Part shown: positions 46,806-55,302 of the stretch, in pieces
How the letters are laid out: every line of letters begins with the position of its first letter
How positions within the stretch are numbered: position 1 is the stretch's first letter
Source of the DNA: a virus
Length of the DNA: 64,000 nt
Direction: 5' to 3' (one strand)
IMG/VR virus record: IMGVR_UViG_3300028837_000933
Coordinates: 57,821-121,820 of that record
Made by a program: the position numbers and the translations under genes
The notes under the pieces: generated by a model
Told to the model about the DNA's origin: nothing
The model's input: only the letters and a program-made list of their open reading frames with translations
The model's database searches: none

Positions 46806-48401
46806 GTGATCACGATCTATCAGAGCCGTTCGCTAGGCAAGGATGACGTTTACTGCAAGGTCAGTGTCGCGCTCCGCGACAAGCTCCACGAGTTCAACAC
46901 CGGGAAAACATTCAGTTCGCTCGGCGTGTTTCTCGCCATCGCGCTCCGTACCAATGACTCCGGCTGGTCCTGGCCATCACGCGATAGGATCAAGGGCGAC
47001 ACCGGCTTAGGGAATACGGCGCTCAGTTCAGCCCTGGCCCACTTGAGGAGCGTCCGCCTTGACGGCAAGCGCATCCTGGCTCACTACCGCGTCCGGGAAC
47101 CTGGTAGTCAGCGTTGGGGCAGGAGCGCATACCTCATTTTCCCCGATTCCGCCCATGGCCCCCCGCCATTCGAGCATCTTGTCGAGTTCGACCCCAAACA
47201 GGAAAAGCCCAGTGGGTACATGCTGTTCCTGGCCCATTGTGAGGTTGGCTACCGCCTTGAGCATTGCCAGTTCGCGGATATGAAGCACCGTGTCGGTGCG
47301 CTCAAGAAAGAATACGCCGATTTGCAAATCATGGCCAGCCGGGAGACCGAAAACCCCATCTATGACGTTGGCGTCTGGTTCACACGTTGGACGCCGTATC
47401 GTCTCCAAAGCGCCTACCACGATTTGCCCGATGCCGAGGTCAAGCATTTTACCCAGTGGAGCAAAACCGGTTCCTGGACCGAGGAGGAGCTACCAGCCAG
47501 ATCCGCATATCCAGATGTGGATCAGCCAGATGCGGATCAGCCAGATGTGGCTGATCCAGACCAAGAAGAAGAACCATCTGTAAGTAGAACCAGCTTAGAA
47601 GAAGAAACCCCAAGCGGCGCAGACGCGCCGCCCGAGGAGTCGGCAGAAGAGGAACAGCCGAACGGTTTTCCTGCTGATGGCAGGAGGGCTGTGATCATGA
47701 CCCCCGAGCAAGAGGAAGAGTTCATGGTCCAGACGCGCATCCGCGGCGAGACGAAGATGGACGAACTCACCGATGCCGAAAAAGCCGAGGTCGGCGCACC
47801 TGGCGCGTCCGCGGAGATGCACGTGCCAGCCAGCACGGCCCCGCCATGGCTGAGTATCTACTCCGATGCACTCAAGGGCTACAGCCAACCGTATGGACTG
47901 GTAGCTGTGGACGTGCTCGAGTGGTTACAGGACTTCCGTGAGAAGTTCCAAATCGTTCCACCACGCAAGCGTATCGGTGACGTGCGCGGTTGGCTCAAGG
48001 CAGCCGTTGACTGCATCGTGCCGTTCGGCAACGCCATGGAAGATATGGGCGAAACCTACGACCGCGAGACCGTTATGGCCCACGCACTGTGGGGACTGGA
48101 GGTGTTCTACGCGCGTCGGCGCCACGGGAAGGCGTACCGTTTCAACGTCACCAGCCCCAACAGCCTCAAGCGCACCATGCACGCGCTCGCCGGCGAACTG
48201 GCAGCCATGCAGGATCGCTTCAGTCTGGCCTCCGATGAACTACCGACTAGTGAGCAGGTAGAACAGTTCTACAACGAGCAACAGCCGCCCACGAAGGCTG
48301 GCGGTTTCACGGCCGCCCAGCAGGCCGCCCAAGCGTTACTCCAAAAACGCACCGAGCAGGAACAGGCCCAGGCCGCCGCCGTGGAGACGGCTGGTTTCTG
48401 A
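46806..48401 (+). CDS. Replication initiator / replisome organiser
   Basis: 531 residues from GTG 46806. Residues ~30-110 form a winged-HTH initiator domain (FSSLGVFLAIALRTNDSGWS; WPSRDRIKGDTGLGNTALSS; AHYRVREP strand), as in RepA/O-type phage initiators. A long acidic linker (about 230-340) contains DNA-level repeats encoding QPDADQPDV. The C-terminal part (about 365-470) is helical and may contact the loader or helicase. It is directly upstream of loader and DnaB genes. Origins in such phages often lie in or near this gene. Confidence 0.65.
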   Translation: MITIYQSRSLGKDDVYCKVSVALRDKLHEFNTGKTFSSLGVFLAIALRTNDSGWSWPSRDRIKGDTGLGNTALSSALAHLRSVRLDGKRILAHYRVREPGSQRWGRSAYLIFPDSAHGPPPFEHLVEFDPKQEKPSGYMLFLAHCEVGYRLEHCQFADMKHRVGALKKEYADLQIMASRETENPIYDVGVWFTRWTPYRLQSAYHDLPDAEVKHFTQWSKTGSWTEEELPARSAYPDVDQPDADQPDVADPDQEEEPSVSRTSLEEETPSGADAPPEESAEEEQPNGFPADGRRAVIMTPEQEEEFMVQTRIRGETKMDELTDAEKAEVGAPGASAEMHVPASTAPPWLSIYSDALKGYSQPYGLVAVDVLEWLQDFREKFQIVPPRKRIGDVRGWLKAAVDCIVPFGNAMEDMGETYDRETVMAHALWGLEVFYARRRHGKAYRFNVTSPNSLKRTMHALAGELAAMQDRFSLASDELPTSEQVEQFYNEQQPPTKAGGFTAAQQAAQALLQKRTEQEQAQAAAVETAGF

Positions 48402-48414
48402 GCCAGGGGGAGCC

Positions 48415-48966
48415 ATGGCAACGCTAGAGCAGACCATAGAGGCGCTTACTCTTCTGAGCGCCCAGTTCCCGCACCGCCAGCAGTCAACGGTAGATTGGGA
48501 GAGGATGTTCGAGGCGTACCACGCCGTACTGAGCGACCTAGATCCCAGTTTGCTCCAAGCCGCTACGCTCAAGGTGGGAGCCGAGAGCGAGTGGTTTCCA
48601 TCGGCCAGCCAACTCCGCACCGCCGCCCTGGACATTGTGCAAGAGGCGGACGAGCTTCCAGGTGCCGCAGAGGCTTGGGCGGAGATTCATCAGGAGATCC
48701 GCCGTGTCGGTTCCTGGGGCCAGCCGCAGTTTGCGCACCGCATCGTCCAACAGTCGGTCGATGCCTTGGGGGGCTGGCAAGCTCTCTGTGAGAGCGATTC
48801 TGCGATGGCCGACCGCGCCCACTTCCTCAGAATCTACGCTTCCTTGCTCACAAGAGACCGCACAGACCGCGTCCAGTTGCCGGCTGTGGCTGACTACATC
48901 GCCCAACTGGCAGCGGCGAAGAGTGTCGAACCGAAAAGCATACCAGGGCCGGAGCCAGAAGAATGA
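48415..48966 (+). CDS. Helicase loader-like protein
   Basis: 183 residues, helical. LDPSLLQAATLKVGAESEWF then PSASQLRTAALDIV (about 43-75) resembles the N-terminal domain of phage helicase loaders of the G39P/replicative-loader type. It overlaps the DnaB start by 4 bp. Likely delivers DnaB to the initiator-melted origin; assignment by context and weak motif. Confidence 0.6.
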   Translation: MATLEQTIEALTLLSAQFPHRQQSTVDWERMFEAYHAVLSDLDPSLLQAATLKVGAESEWFPSASQLRTAALDIVQEADELPGAAEAWAEIHQEIRRVGSWGQPQFAHRIVQQSVDALGGWQALCESDSAMADRAHFLRIYASLLTRDRTDRVQLPAVADYIAQLAAAKSVEPKSIPGPEPEE

Positions 48967-50318
48967 GTGCGCTCCAAAAGCTACCCCCGCACAACAGAGA
49001 GGCCGAAGAGGCGCTTCTCGGCAGCATCGTGATCGATGCGGATTGCTACATCACCGTGGCCACCGTGGTCAAGCCAGAGGACTTTTACGTTGAAAAGCAC
49101 CGATGGGTCTACGAGGCAATCGCTGAGCTTCACGGCAAGCGGGATGCCATCGACTATCTGACGGTATGCAGCAAGCTAGAGGAACAGGGTCAGCTGGACG
49201 AGGTCGGTGGTCCCGCCTACGTCACCGAACTGATCACGAGGGTTCCCACATCGATCCATGCAGAGACGTACGCCAAGCTGATCGCTACCACGGCCACGCG
49301 TCGACGCTTGATCCAGGCAGCAGGGAAAATTGCGCAAGCGGCCTATGACGAAGAGGGCGAGATTGACGGCGCGATCGATGACTCGGAGGCGGCTCTCTTT
49401 GCCGTGACGCAAGCTCGCGACCGCCGCGCACTGCGTCCCGTCAAGTTCCTGGCCAGCCGATTCTACGACCACCAAGAGTGGTTGGCCAAGCACGCGGGCG
49501 AGCTTCGAGGCATCCCGTCCGGCTTTGGTGACATTGACGCCATCCTGGGCGGTTTCCACCGTAGCGACTTTATCGTAATCGCCGCCCGGCCTGCGGTTGG
49601 CAAGAGTATTCTGTCGCTCAATCTCGCCTGCAACGCGGCTAGATATAACCAGCGCGTTGCGTTTTTCAGTCTGGAGATGAGTGCCGAGCAGACGATGGAG
49701 CGCATCGTAGCAGCAGAGGGTGACTTCGATAGCCGCACGCTCCGCATGGGCAACGTCCCATCCGAGTTGTGGGGACAGCTGATGACGGCCCTGTCCAATG
49801 TCAGCGAGTGGAACCTCTGGATCGATGACACGCCGGCACTGGCTACAAACGAACTCCGGAGTAAAGCACGGCGCTTGCACGCGGAGTATGGACTGGACAT
49901 GATCGTGCTGGACTATCTCCAGCTTATGCGCACCGAACGGCGCGAGAACCGACAGATCGAGGTCACTCTGATCTCCCAAGCGCTCAAGGCGCTTGCCCGC
50001 GAACTGAATATCCCGGTTATCGCAGTCAGCCAGCTGAGCCGTGGTGTTGAAGCCCGCACCGACAAGAGGCCCACGCTGTCCGATCTGCGGGAGTCTGGCA
50101 GCATCGAGCAAGAGGCGGACGTGGTAATGATGATCTACCGTGACGAGATGTACAACGAGAATACAGAACGCCCGAACATCGCGGACGTGATGGTCAGCAA
50201 GCACCGCCACGGGCCGACCGGCATCCTGTCACTGTACATGAACAAGCCACGTTGCCTGTTCCGACAAGCAGAGCTAACGTCAAGTGGTGAGGTTGAGGAA
50301 GAGCCACTACAGTTCTAG
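48963..50318 (+). CDS. dnaB: Replicative DNA helicase DnaB
   Basis: 451 residues. N-terminal DnaB domain (LPPHNREAEEALLGSIVIDA). RecA-type motor: Walker A ARPAVGKS (208-215), FFSLEMSAEQ, Walker B LDYLQLM, and the VSQLSRGVE...RPTLSDLRESGSIEQEAD stretch that carries the arginine finger and glutamine sensor. Normal length for the family, all key residues present. Forms the hexameric ring that unwinds phage DNA at the fork. Confidence 0.95.
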   Translation: MSALQKLPPHNREAEEALLGSIVIDADCYITVATVVKPEDFYVEKHRWVYEAIAELHGKRDAIDYLTVCSKLEEQGQLDEVGGPAYVTELITRVPTSIHAETYAKLIATTATRRRLIQAAGKIAQAAYDEEGEIDGAIDDSEAALFAVTQARDRRALRPVKFLASRFYDHQEWLAKHAGELRGIPSGFGDIDAILGGFHRSDFIVIAARPAVGKSILSLNLACNAARYNQRVAFFSLEMSAEQTMERIVAAEGDFDSRTLRMGNVPSELWGQLMTALSNVSEWNLWIDDTPALATNELRSKARRLHAEYGLDMIVLDYLQLMRTERRENRQIEVTLISQALKALARELNIPVIAVSQLSRGVEARTDKRPTLSDLRESGSIEQEADVVMMIYRDEMYNENTERPNIADVMVSKHRHGPTGILSLYMNKPRCLFRQAELTSSGEVEEEPLQF

Positions 50319-50335
50319 CAAGCGAAGGGAGACCA

Positions 50336-50752
50336 ATGCCAGGAGTAGGAAAACCAAGAGTGCGAAAACCAACCGCCGCGGAAAAGGCGGCCTGGGTGAG
50401 CATGAACCACAACGGAGACAGGGTGTGGAGCGAGTGGAAAGAGAGCTTCACCGCCTTTTTCCTGGATGCTGGCCCGCGTCCGGCCCCTGGTTACGTGTTC
50501 CGAAGACTCGATCCCGATGGCCCATGGACGCCGCGCAACACCAGCTGGCTGCACAAGACCAGCAAAACCAAGTTCGACCGCCATCGCATACTCACGTACA
50601 AAGGCCAGTCCAAACCACTTTCGGCATGGGCGAACGCGGTTGGACTCCCAAGGGCCACGCTCTGGAACCGCATCGTTCGTCATGGTTGGACGGTTGAACG
50701 GGCACTCGAGACGCCAGTCAGAGCATTCGAGAACCGCGAAGGTAGCGGGTAG
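50336..50752 (+). CDS. HNH-like/AP2-type DNA-binding protein with HTH-repeat tail
   Basis: 138 residues. FLDAGPRPAPGYVFRRLDPD then GPWTPRNTSWL is the pattern seen in phage HNH/AP2-type homing proteins, though the catalytic His is not evident. Residues ~85-128 (LTYKGQSKPLSAWANAVGLP...) are the same HTH module as in 15,978. Possibly a free-standing homing endonuclease remnant sitting behind dnaB. AAGGGAG site. Confidence 0.65.
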   Translation: MPGVGKPRVRKPTAAEKAAWVSMNHNGDRVWSEWKESFTAFFLDAGPRPAPGYVFRRLDPDGPWTPRNTSWLHKTSKTKFDRHRILTYKGQSKPLSAWANAVGLPRATLWNRIVRHGWTVERALETPVRAFENREGSG

Positions 50753-50874
50753 TGCGAAAACAGCCAGACCCCCGAGCCGAGAGAGGTCGGTTGCTGGCCG
50801 GGCCACTGGCATCACCGCACCACTCTGGACCGGATGGAGTCTACATCGTTGACAGTCCGACAACACCGCTCTAG
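50752..50874 (+). CDS. Possible small hypothetical protein
   Basis: 40 residues from a GTG that overlaps the preceding stop (TAGTG). Arg/Pro-rich, ending DGVYIVDSPTTPL. No independent support beyond coupling. Confidence 0.3.
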   Translation: MRKQPDPRAERGRLLAGPLASPHHSGPDGVYIVDSPTTPL

Positions 50875-50913
50875 GTCATCGCCAGCCGGGGCCTAGGCTG
50901 GGAGCACGTCAGC

Positions 50914-51210
50914 GTGTCGATGGTTGGCCAGTACCGTTGTCCTACCTGGGAGGAGATGTGCTTTGTTCAAAGCCTGTTCTGGCGCGAGGATGAGTGTGTG
51001 ATGCAACTGCACGTGCCGCAGAACGAATGGGTCTCTCACCATCCGTACACGCTGCACCTGTGGAAACCCATCGGCCAGATGATCCCGAGGCCGCCAGCGG
51101 TGATGGTTGGCCTCAAGGGTGTTGAGATCACGGGTGAAGGATTGAAGGCGATGGACGAAAAGATCGCCAAGACGCGGAAGCGCAGACGCAGAAGGCGCAA
51201 ACAGAAATGA
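50914..51210 (+). CDS. Conserved phage protein of unknown function
   Basis: 98 residues. WEEMCFVQSLFWREDECVMQ, LHVPQNEW, HPYTLHLWKP and IPRPPAVMVGLKG is a pattern I recognise from uncharacterised phage proteins (DUF7694-like). The tail is very basic (KTRKRRRRRRKQK). Start GTG 50914, or ATG 50920. Overlaps the next ATG. Confidence 0.65.
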   Translation: MSMVGQYRCPTWEEMCFVQSLFWREDECVMQLHVPQNEWVSHHPYTLHLWKPIGQMIPRPPAVMVGLKGVEITGEGLKAMDEKIAKTRKRRRRRRKQK

Positions 51211-51302
51211 ACGGTGAGAACAAGCGCTACATCACGTACAAAGGTCAGTGCCTATCACTGGGCGAGTGGTCCCGCCGCTCCGGCATATGCCGGACTGCGT
51301 GA
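51207..51302 (+). pseudogene. Truncated HTH-module stub
   Basis: 31 codons: ITYKGQCLSLGEWSRRSGIC then a stop. It matches the first half of the HTH module of 50,336 and 15,978 and lacks the recognition helix. Either a decayed copy or a very short regulator. It overlaps the following gene. Confidence 0.45.
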
Positions 51303-51586
51303 CTCCCACGCAGCGGAACATCGCGTGCTATCTGATCAATCGCAAGCCTCACGGCGAGACCATCGGCTCGCTACGGTTCGTTCTTGACCAGAACTGCGGC
51401 CATGCCTGGAAAGAGTATCGAGTAGCGCGGGCCATCGCAGGATTGGCCCGAAAGGGTCACGTTTCCGACCAGGATGGAACCTGGAAGATCACCCCCGAGG
51501 GGGAAGAGTATTGGCGCTGGCATACATCGCACAAGCGCACTAAGCACAACGTTCCAAACCGTTCCCATCGGAACGGCAAACCATAA
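51287..51586 (+). CDS. Winged-helix hypothetical protein
   Basis: 99 residues from ATG 51287. TPTQRNIACYLINRKPHGET, WKEYRVARAIAGLARKGHVS and DGTWKITPEGEEYW form a winged-HTH plan as in MarR-like or phage regulators. A GTTCCCATCGGAAC palindrome is embedded in its last codons. Likely DNA-binding. Confidence 0.6.
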   Translation: MPDCVTPTQRNIACYLINRKPHGETIGSLRFVLDQNCGHAWKEYRVARAIAGLARKGHVSDQDGTWKITPEGEEYWRWHTSHKRTKHNVPNRSHRNGKP

Positions 51587-51597
51587 GGAGGGATGCT

Positions 51598-51957
51598 ATG
51601 GACCAGATGAGAGTATCGACAACCGCCGTGGCCAACCCGCACCCGACCAAGGTGCGCAACGCCATCCGTCTCGCAGCCTTGCAGGATGCCGCGAGTGCCG
51701 TCTGCAAGCACTGTGCCAATGCCGCAGATCCTGCGCCCGAGCGAGAGACACGAGCCGCTGTGCCAATCTCCACAGGCGCGTGGACCCACGCCGTCAAGGT
51801 CGACCGCCTATGGATGACTCGCATGTGTGACGCGGCCGACATTCACAGCATCGCCTTGCGCGAGGGCATCGGCAAATACCCCGAGCCGGCGTTGCAGCAG
51901 GACACGTTACGCGAGCAGCTGGCGGCTTTACCGCTGGAGGCCGCGGAAGTCGCGTAG
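51598..51957 (+). CDS. Hypothetical protein
   Basis: 119 residues, Ala-rich helical, with CKHC near 36-39. AAGGAGGGAT site. Function unknown; lies between the winged-helix gene and the 51,970 gene. Confidence 0.6.
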   Translation: MDQMRVSTTAVANPHPTKVRNAIRLAALQDAASAVCKHCANAADPAPERETRAAVPISTGAWTHAVKVDRLWMTRMCDAADIHSIALREGIGKYPEPALQQDTLREQLAALPLEAAEVA

Positions 51958-51969
51958 CAAGGAGGCCCC

Positions 51970-52839
51970 GTGACTGAAGAACCTACGAAGCACACCGTTA
52001 GAAAACTCAAGCTGTGGTCCGTTACGGTCTCTCGGCACGCGTCTCAATCCATCGAGCTGACAATCGTGGATGACGCAGACAAGGCGCCAGAGGCCGTGGC
52101 GGCCACAGTACGGGAGATGATAGGTGAACAGGGCGAAAATGTACAGGACACGTCCTGGCGTTTCGACCAATCGGTCGTGCCTGCTGTAAACGTGAGCAAT
52201 GTAACCCACACGGAAGGCCCCTGGATAGGCGAGCAGTTCGCCATCAGCGTGCCCGGCGAGCGCATGTCATCGATCAAGATCCCGTTTGCGGCTAACATTG
52301 AGACCGCCGCGCTTCTGGCCCCAGGCGTCCGGGATGAGGTGGAAAGGCCCATGCGTCGGTTCTACGTCCATCACCTGGACAACCTAGACGGACGCGGGTG
52401 TCGGTCGCCCATCGGCAAGCTGTACCACAGCACGAGCTTCCACCTAGCGCCTAGGTGGCAGGGCCAAAGCGTATCATGGGCGGATCTCCGCTGGTTCGCG
52501 GTTAGGCTCAAGGCCAGTGAGGCTCTCGGCCCGTCCGTCCTGGTTCGCGCCGCCCAAGCGCTCGATGCGGCAGAGGCGCTCCGTGGTCTCTACGAAGTAG
52601 CCTCTTGTGACAGGGCAAGCCTAGTCCATGGGAACTGGTGTGTGCTCAGCCCTGGCTACACGATGGTCGAGGCGGATATACCGGAAGAACTGAGCGGCCG
52701 GCCCATGACGCGCTTCCTCAACAGCGACCTAGCGATCGAGGCCATCAAGAAACACGTGAACCGCATCGGCTTCTTTCACTTGCTCGACCAGGACAGCGGG
52801 CGCTGGTCGTCTTACCGCGTAGGGCCAGAGCCAGACTGA
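51970..52839 (+). CDS. Hypothetical protein, GTG start
   Basis: 289 residues, soluble, two apparent halves: a strand-rich N-terminal part (KLWSVTVSRHASQSIELTIV) and a helical C-terminal part (ALDAAEALRGLYEVASCDRA; LAIEAIKKHVNRIGFFHLLD). AAGGAGG site. No motif recognised. Last gene before promoter P6. Confidence 0.65.
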   Translation: MTEEPTKHTVRKLKLWSVTVSRHASQSIELTIVDDADKAPEAVAATVREMIGEQGENVQDTSWRFDQSVVPAVNVSNVTHTEGPWIGEQFAISVPGERMSSIKIPFAANIETAALLAPGVRDEVERPMRRFYVHHLDNLDGRGCRSPIGKLYHSTSFHLAPRWQGQSVSWADLRWFAVRLKASEALGPSVLVRAAQALDAAEALRGLYEVASCDRASLVHGNWCVLSPGYTMVEADIPEELSGRPMTRFLNSDLAIEAIKKHVNRIGFFHLLDQDSGRWSSYRVGPEPD

Positions 52840-52840
52840 T

Positions 52841-52882
52841 CAATCGCCCTGTCGGCTGCATCGTTTGACAGATACAATCTAT
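52841..52882 (+). promoter_or_regulatory. Phage-type promoter P6
   Basis: CAATCG (52841-52846), 15 nt, CGTTTGACAGATACAATC from 52862. Confidence 0.65.
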
Positions 52883-52900
52883 CACAGAAAGGAGAGTATC

Positions 52901-53146
52901 ATGTCAACAGACGACAAGAAACCGGACGATCTGATCAGTGTGTCCATGCTCGAACAGCAAGTGGATGTAGCCTCACGAGTCCGTGACGGCGAGACCGTGC
53001 TGTCCTGGAACGATGAGAACGAGGACTTGTTCTTGTTCTCTGGCGTTGTCAACCTACTCGCGTTCATCCACCAAGAACTGAACCACTGGGGCGTAGTCAC
53101 GCTCAAGGCGGCCCCGCCCGAAGTGGAAAGTGAGGTGGCCGTATGA
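52901..53146 (+). CDS. Small acidic hypothetical protein
   Basis: 81 residues, acidic (DENEDLFLFSGVVNLLAFIH in the second half). AAAGGAGAG site, first gene of the P6 operon. Overlaps the next start by 4 bp. Function unknown. Confidence 0.6.
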   Translation: MSTDDKKPDDLISVSMLEQQVDVASRVRDGETVLSWNDENEDLFLFSGVVNLLAFIHQELNHWGVVTLKAAPPEVESEVAV

Positions 53147-53547
53147 GTCGGTTTCACGACCATCCCGTGTTCGAGGCCAAGGCAGAAGTTCAGCAGCCAG
53201 ACCGCGAGGAGACCAAGGACTATCACCGCTTCTACCAGTTGCACCCCCGCGGCCAAGTACTCGTCAGCGCCGTCACTCTGTCCCACCACGAGCGCCAGCT
53301 TCTTGGCGAACCGTTCTGGGGCAAGGTCTGGCCGGCCCGCGTGCGCATCGTACCCGTCAACAGCCGCGGCAAGGACGGCCCAGTGGAAGTGGAAATGCCG
53401 CCCGAGGCGATGGACAAGCTGGCGGTGGAATGGATACGGCACCGCATCGAGCACGGCGCCATCGATGGGTTCCACAAGGAATCGGACACGGGCGCCGACT
53501 GGATGCTAGAGGCTGCATCGAAGGAGCAAGATGACGGAGACCTATAA
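53143..53547 (+). CDS. Hypothetical protein
   Basis: 134 residues, His/Arg/Glu-rich (FYQLHPRGQVLVSAVTLSHH; ERQLLGEPFWGKVWPARVRI). Mixed alpha/beta with a helical C-terminus. Overlaps both neighbours. No family recognised. Confidence 0.6.
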   Translation: MSRFHDHPVFEAKAEVQQPDREETKDYHRFYQLHPRGQVLVSAVTLSHHERQLLGEPFWGKVWPARVRIVPVNSRGKDGPVEVEMPPEAMDKLAVEWIRHRIEHGAIDGFHKESDTGADWMLEAASKEQDDGDL

Positions 53548-54085
53548 GACGACGCGCTACGAGAACGTCTTCCTGGCCGAAGGCGTGCCAGACAGCGGCG
53601 TGGGTTGCCGCTGGTATCGGGCCGAGGCTGACGGCAAGAGCTACATGGTTCTCGCCCAGAACATCCTTGTGGCCGGCGACACGCTCCGTGCGAATGGGAT
53701 AGAGCCAACGAGCTTCTTGGCCAAGGCAAGGCTCACCGACATAGCGAGCCTACCCGGCTGCTGGCTCATTCTCGTTGAGCGGAAGGGCAAGGCGGTGTGG
53801 GTGCGCGTCAAGACAGAGCACAACGCGGTCGCCGCCGTTCACAAAGTCCAGGCCCAAGGCCACACAGTTCTCACCGTTGCCGATCCTGGGCTTCTACATG
53901 ACGAGATCCGTTGTCCCCGCTGCATATCGGAGCTGGACTGGTTCCCACGGTTGGTGGCGGAGTTCCGCTGTCGCGCCCAATGCGGCTACAAGTTCTTGCC
54001 GAAGGATCATGGCCTAGATCCGCGCCTAGTGGATCTGGTCAGCCTACCAGTCGTCAGCGAGGATGGAGAACTGGTTATTCCCTAA
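53531..54085 (+). CDS. Hypothetical protein with C-terminal zinc-ribbon-like motif
   Basis: 184 residues. An N-terminal beta-rich part, then CPRC (near 131-134) and CRAQCGYKF (near 149-157) spaced as in a zinc ribbon. Last gene of the operon, followed by a palindrome copy and a terminator. Confidence 0.6.
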   Translation: MTETYKTTRYENVFLAEGVPDSGVGCRWYRAEADGKSYMVLAQNILVAGDTLRANGIEPTSFLAKARLTDIASLPGCWLILVERKGKAVWVRVKTEHNAVAAVHKVQAQGHTVLTVADPGLLHDEIRCPRCISELDWFPRLVAEFRCRAQCGYKFLPKDHGLDPRLVDLVSLPVVSEDGELVIP

Positions 54086-54110
54086 CGTTCCCAACGGAAC
54101 CGCAAACCAT

Positions 54111-54136
54111 GACCGGGGCCACGCGCCCCGGTCTTT
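54111..54136 (+). terminator. Rho-independent terminator
   Basis: GACCGGGGC and GCCCCGGTC stems, then TTTATCGTTT. The identical terminator with its flank recurs at 59,815. Confidence 0.85.
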
Positions 54137-54148
54137 ATCGTTTCCGCA

Positions 54149-54190
54149 CAATCGTCCTGCGCGTTCGGTCGTTTGAAAGATACCACAGAA
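54149..54190 (+). promoter_or_regulatory. Phage-type promoter P7
   Basis: CAATCG (54149-54154), 15 nt, CGTTTGAAAGATACCACAG from 54170. Confidence 0.65.
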
Positions 54191-54203
54191 AAGGAGAGGT
54201 CTA

Positions 54204-54866
54204 GTGAGCACAATCCGCTGGCACCGCATGGAACGCGACTCGCTCAGTGACGGCCCAGGCAAACGCGCCGTCCTTTGGCTCGTTGGTTGTGACCGCCATT
54301 GTGACGGTTGCCAGAACCCCGACCTATGGGATGTCGGCCCCTCAACGCAGACCACGCACGCTGACACGCTCGGCATGATACTGTCGCACATGGCCCATGA
54401 TCAAAGCATCACGATCACTGGTGGCGAACCGTTGCAGCAAGTTGCCGCTCTTGGGGAGTTACTGCAATCGTTCCGCGAGATGGGTGACGAGTACGGCCAG
54501 CTGATGCGGACGGTTGTCGTCTACACGGGGTATACCTGGGAAGAGCTTGACAAGACCGACCCCGCTGTACTCGCGGCCCTGTCGGAGATTCACTTTCTGG
54601 TGGACGGCCCGTACATCGCTGAACAAGACGATGATTGGATTCAGTACAGGGGCAGCCGGAACCAACGTGTGATCAACGTGCCGGCGAGTCTGCGCACGGG
54701 CCAAGTTGTCGAGCATCCATCATGGGACGACCCAACGCTCAAGCGTGACAAGGATGGTCTCTGGCACGGTCCCAAGGGCTTGATCCGTGCCCTGTTTCCC
54801 GACCAGTTTTTCGCCCAATCGAAGATGTGCGGTGAACGTTCAACAGATACCACAGAGAGGGAGTGA
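54204..54866 (+). CDS. nrdG: Radical-SAM activase, NrdG-like
   Basis: 220 residues from GTG 54204. CDRHCDGC (C29, C33, C36) is the CxxxCxxC cluster that holds 4Fe-4S; TGGEP follows (near 73) and YRGSRNQRVI (near 147) matches the RGSxNQR signature of anaerobic ribonucleotide reductase activators. It would generate the glycyl radical on NrdD; no NrdD is seen here, so it may act on the host enzyme or on one encoded outside the window. Its last codons contain the next promoter (P8), so the tail (RSTDTTERE) is shaped by regulatory DNA. Confidence 0.8.
   Translation: MSTIRWHRMERDSLSDGPGKRAVLWLVGCDRHCDGCQNPDLWDVGPSTQTTHADTLGMILSHMAHDQSITITGGEPLQQVAALGELLQSFREMGDEYGQLMRTVVVYTGYTWEELDKTDPAVLAALSEIHFLVDGPYIAEQDDDWIQYRGSRNQRVINVPASLRTGQVVEHPSWDDPTLKRDKDGLWHGPKGLIRALFPDQFFAQSKMCGERSTDTTERE
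54816..54855 (+). promoter_or_regulatory. Phage-type promoter P8, inside the end of nrdG
   Basis: CAATCG (54816-54821), 15 nt, CGTTCAACAGATACC from 54837. Confidence 0.65.
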
Positions 54867-54871
54867 GAGTC

Positions 54872-55294
54872 ATGGGTAAGCATCTGATGTTCTTGCGACT
54901 ACGGTCAACGTCCAAGAACGACCGCGCGACCGAGCACGTACTCCGCTTGGACGTGAAGGCGGGACGCTACACCGTCCAGTTTTTCAGAGGGCCAAGCTAC
55001 AAGTACTACGATGGCTACGAGAGCAGGATGAAACGCACCGTGCTATGCACGGGCGCTTGCCCTGCATCGGCCAGCCGGTGTTTCGATGACTACGCCCGAA
55101 AGCTGCTCAAGCGCAAGAACTACGATGTGATCGAGAAATACATCACCGAGGGCTGGCAGTCCGTTTCTCTGGCCGATGAAACCACGCAGCAAAAGGTGCA
55201 GGAACACGAACAGAAACAGGCCACGTTGTTCGATATGCTCGGTTCCAAGGGCCAGGCCGAAAGCACGACCCGCGCCCAGATGGTGGACTTTTAG
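54872..55294 (+). CDS. Hypothetical protein
   Basis: 140 residues from ATG 54872 (GAGAGGGAGTGAGAG upstream). Basic first half (RLRSTSKNDRATEHVLRLDV), possible zinc or metal residues (CTGACPASASRCFDDY), and a C-terminal QATLFDMLG segment that resembles a clamp-binding peptide (Q-x-x-LF). The clamp peptide is suggestive of a DNA-repair or replication partner. Confidence 0.6.
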   Translation: MGKHLMFLRLRSTSKNDRATEHVLRLDVKAGRYTVQFFRGPSYKYYDGYESRMKRTVLCTGACPASASRCFDDYARKLLKRKNYDVIEKYITEGWQSVSLADETTQQKVQEHEQKQATLFDMLGSKGQAESTTRAQMVDF

Positions 55295-55302
55295 GAGAGG
55301 CG

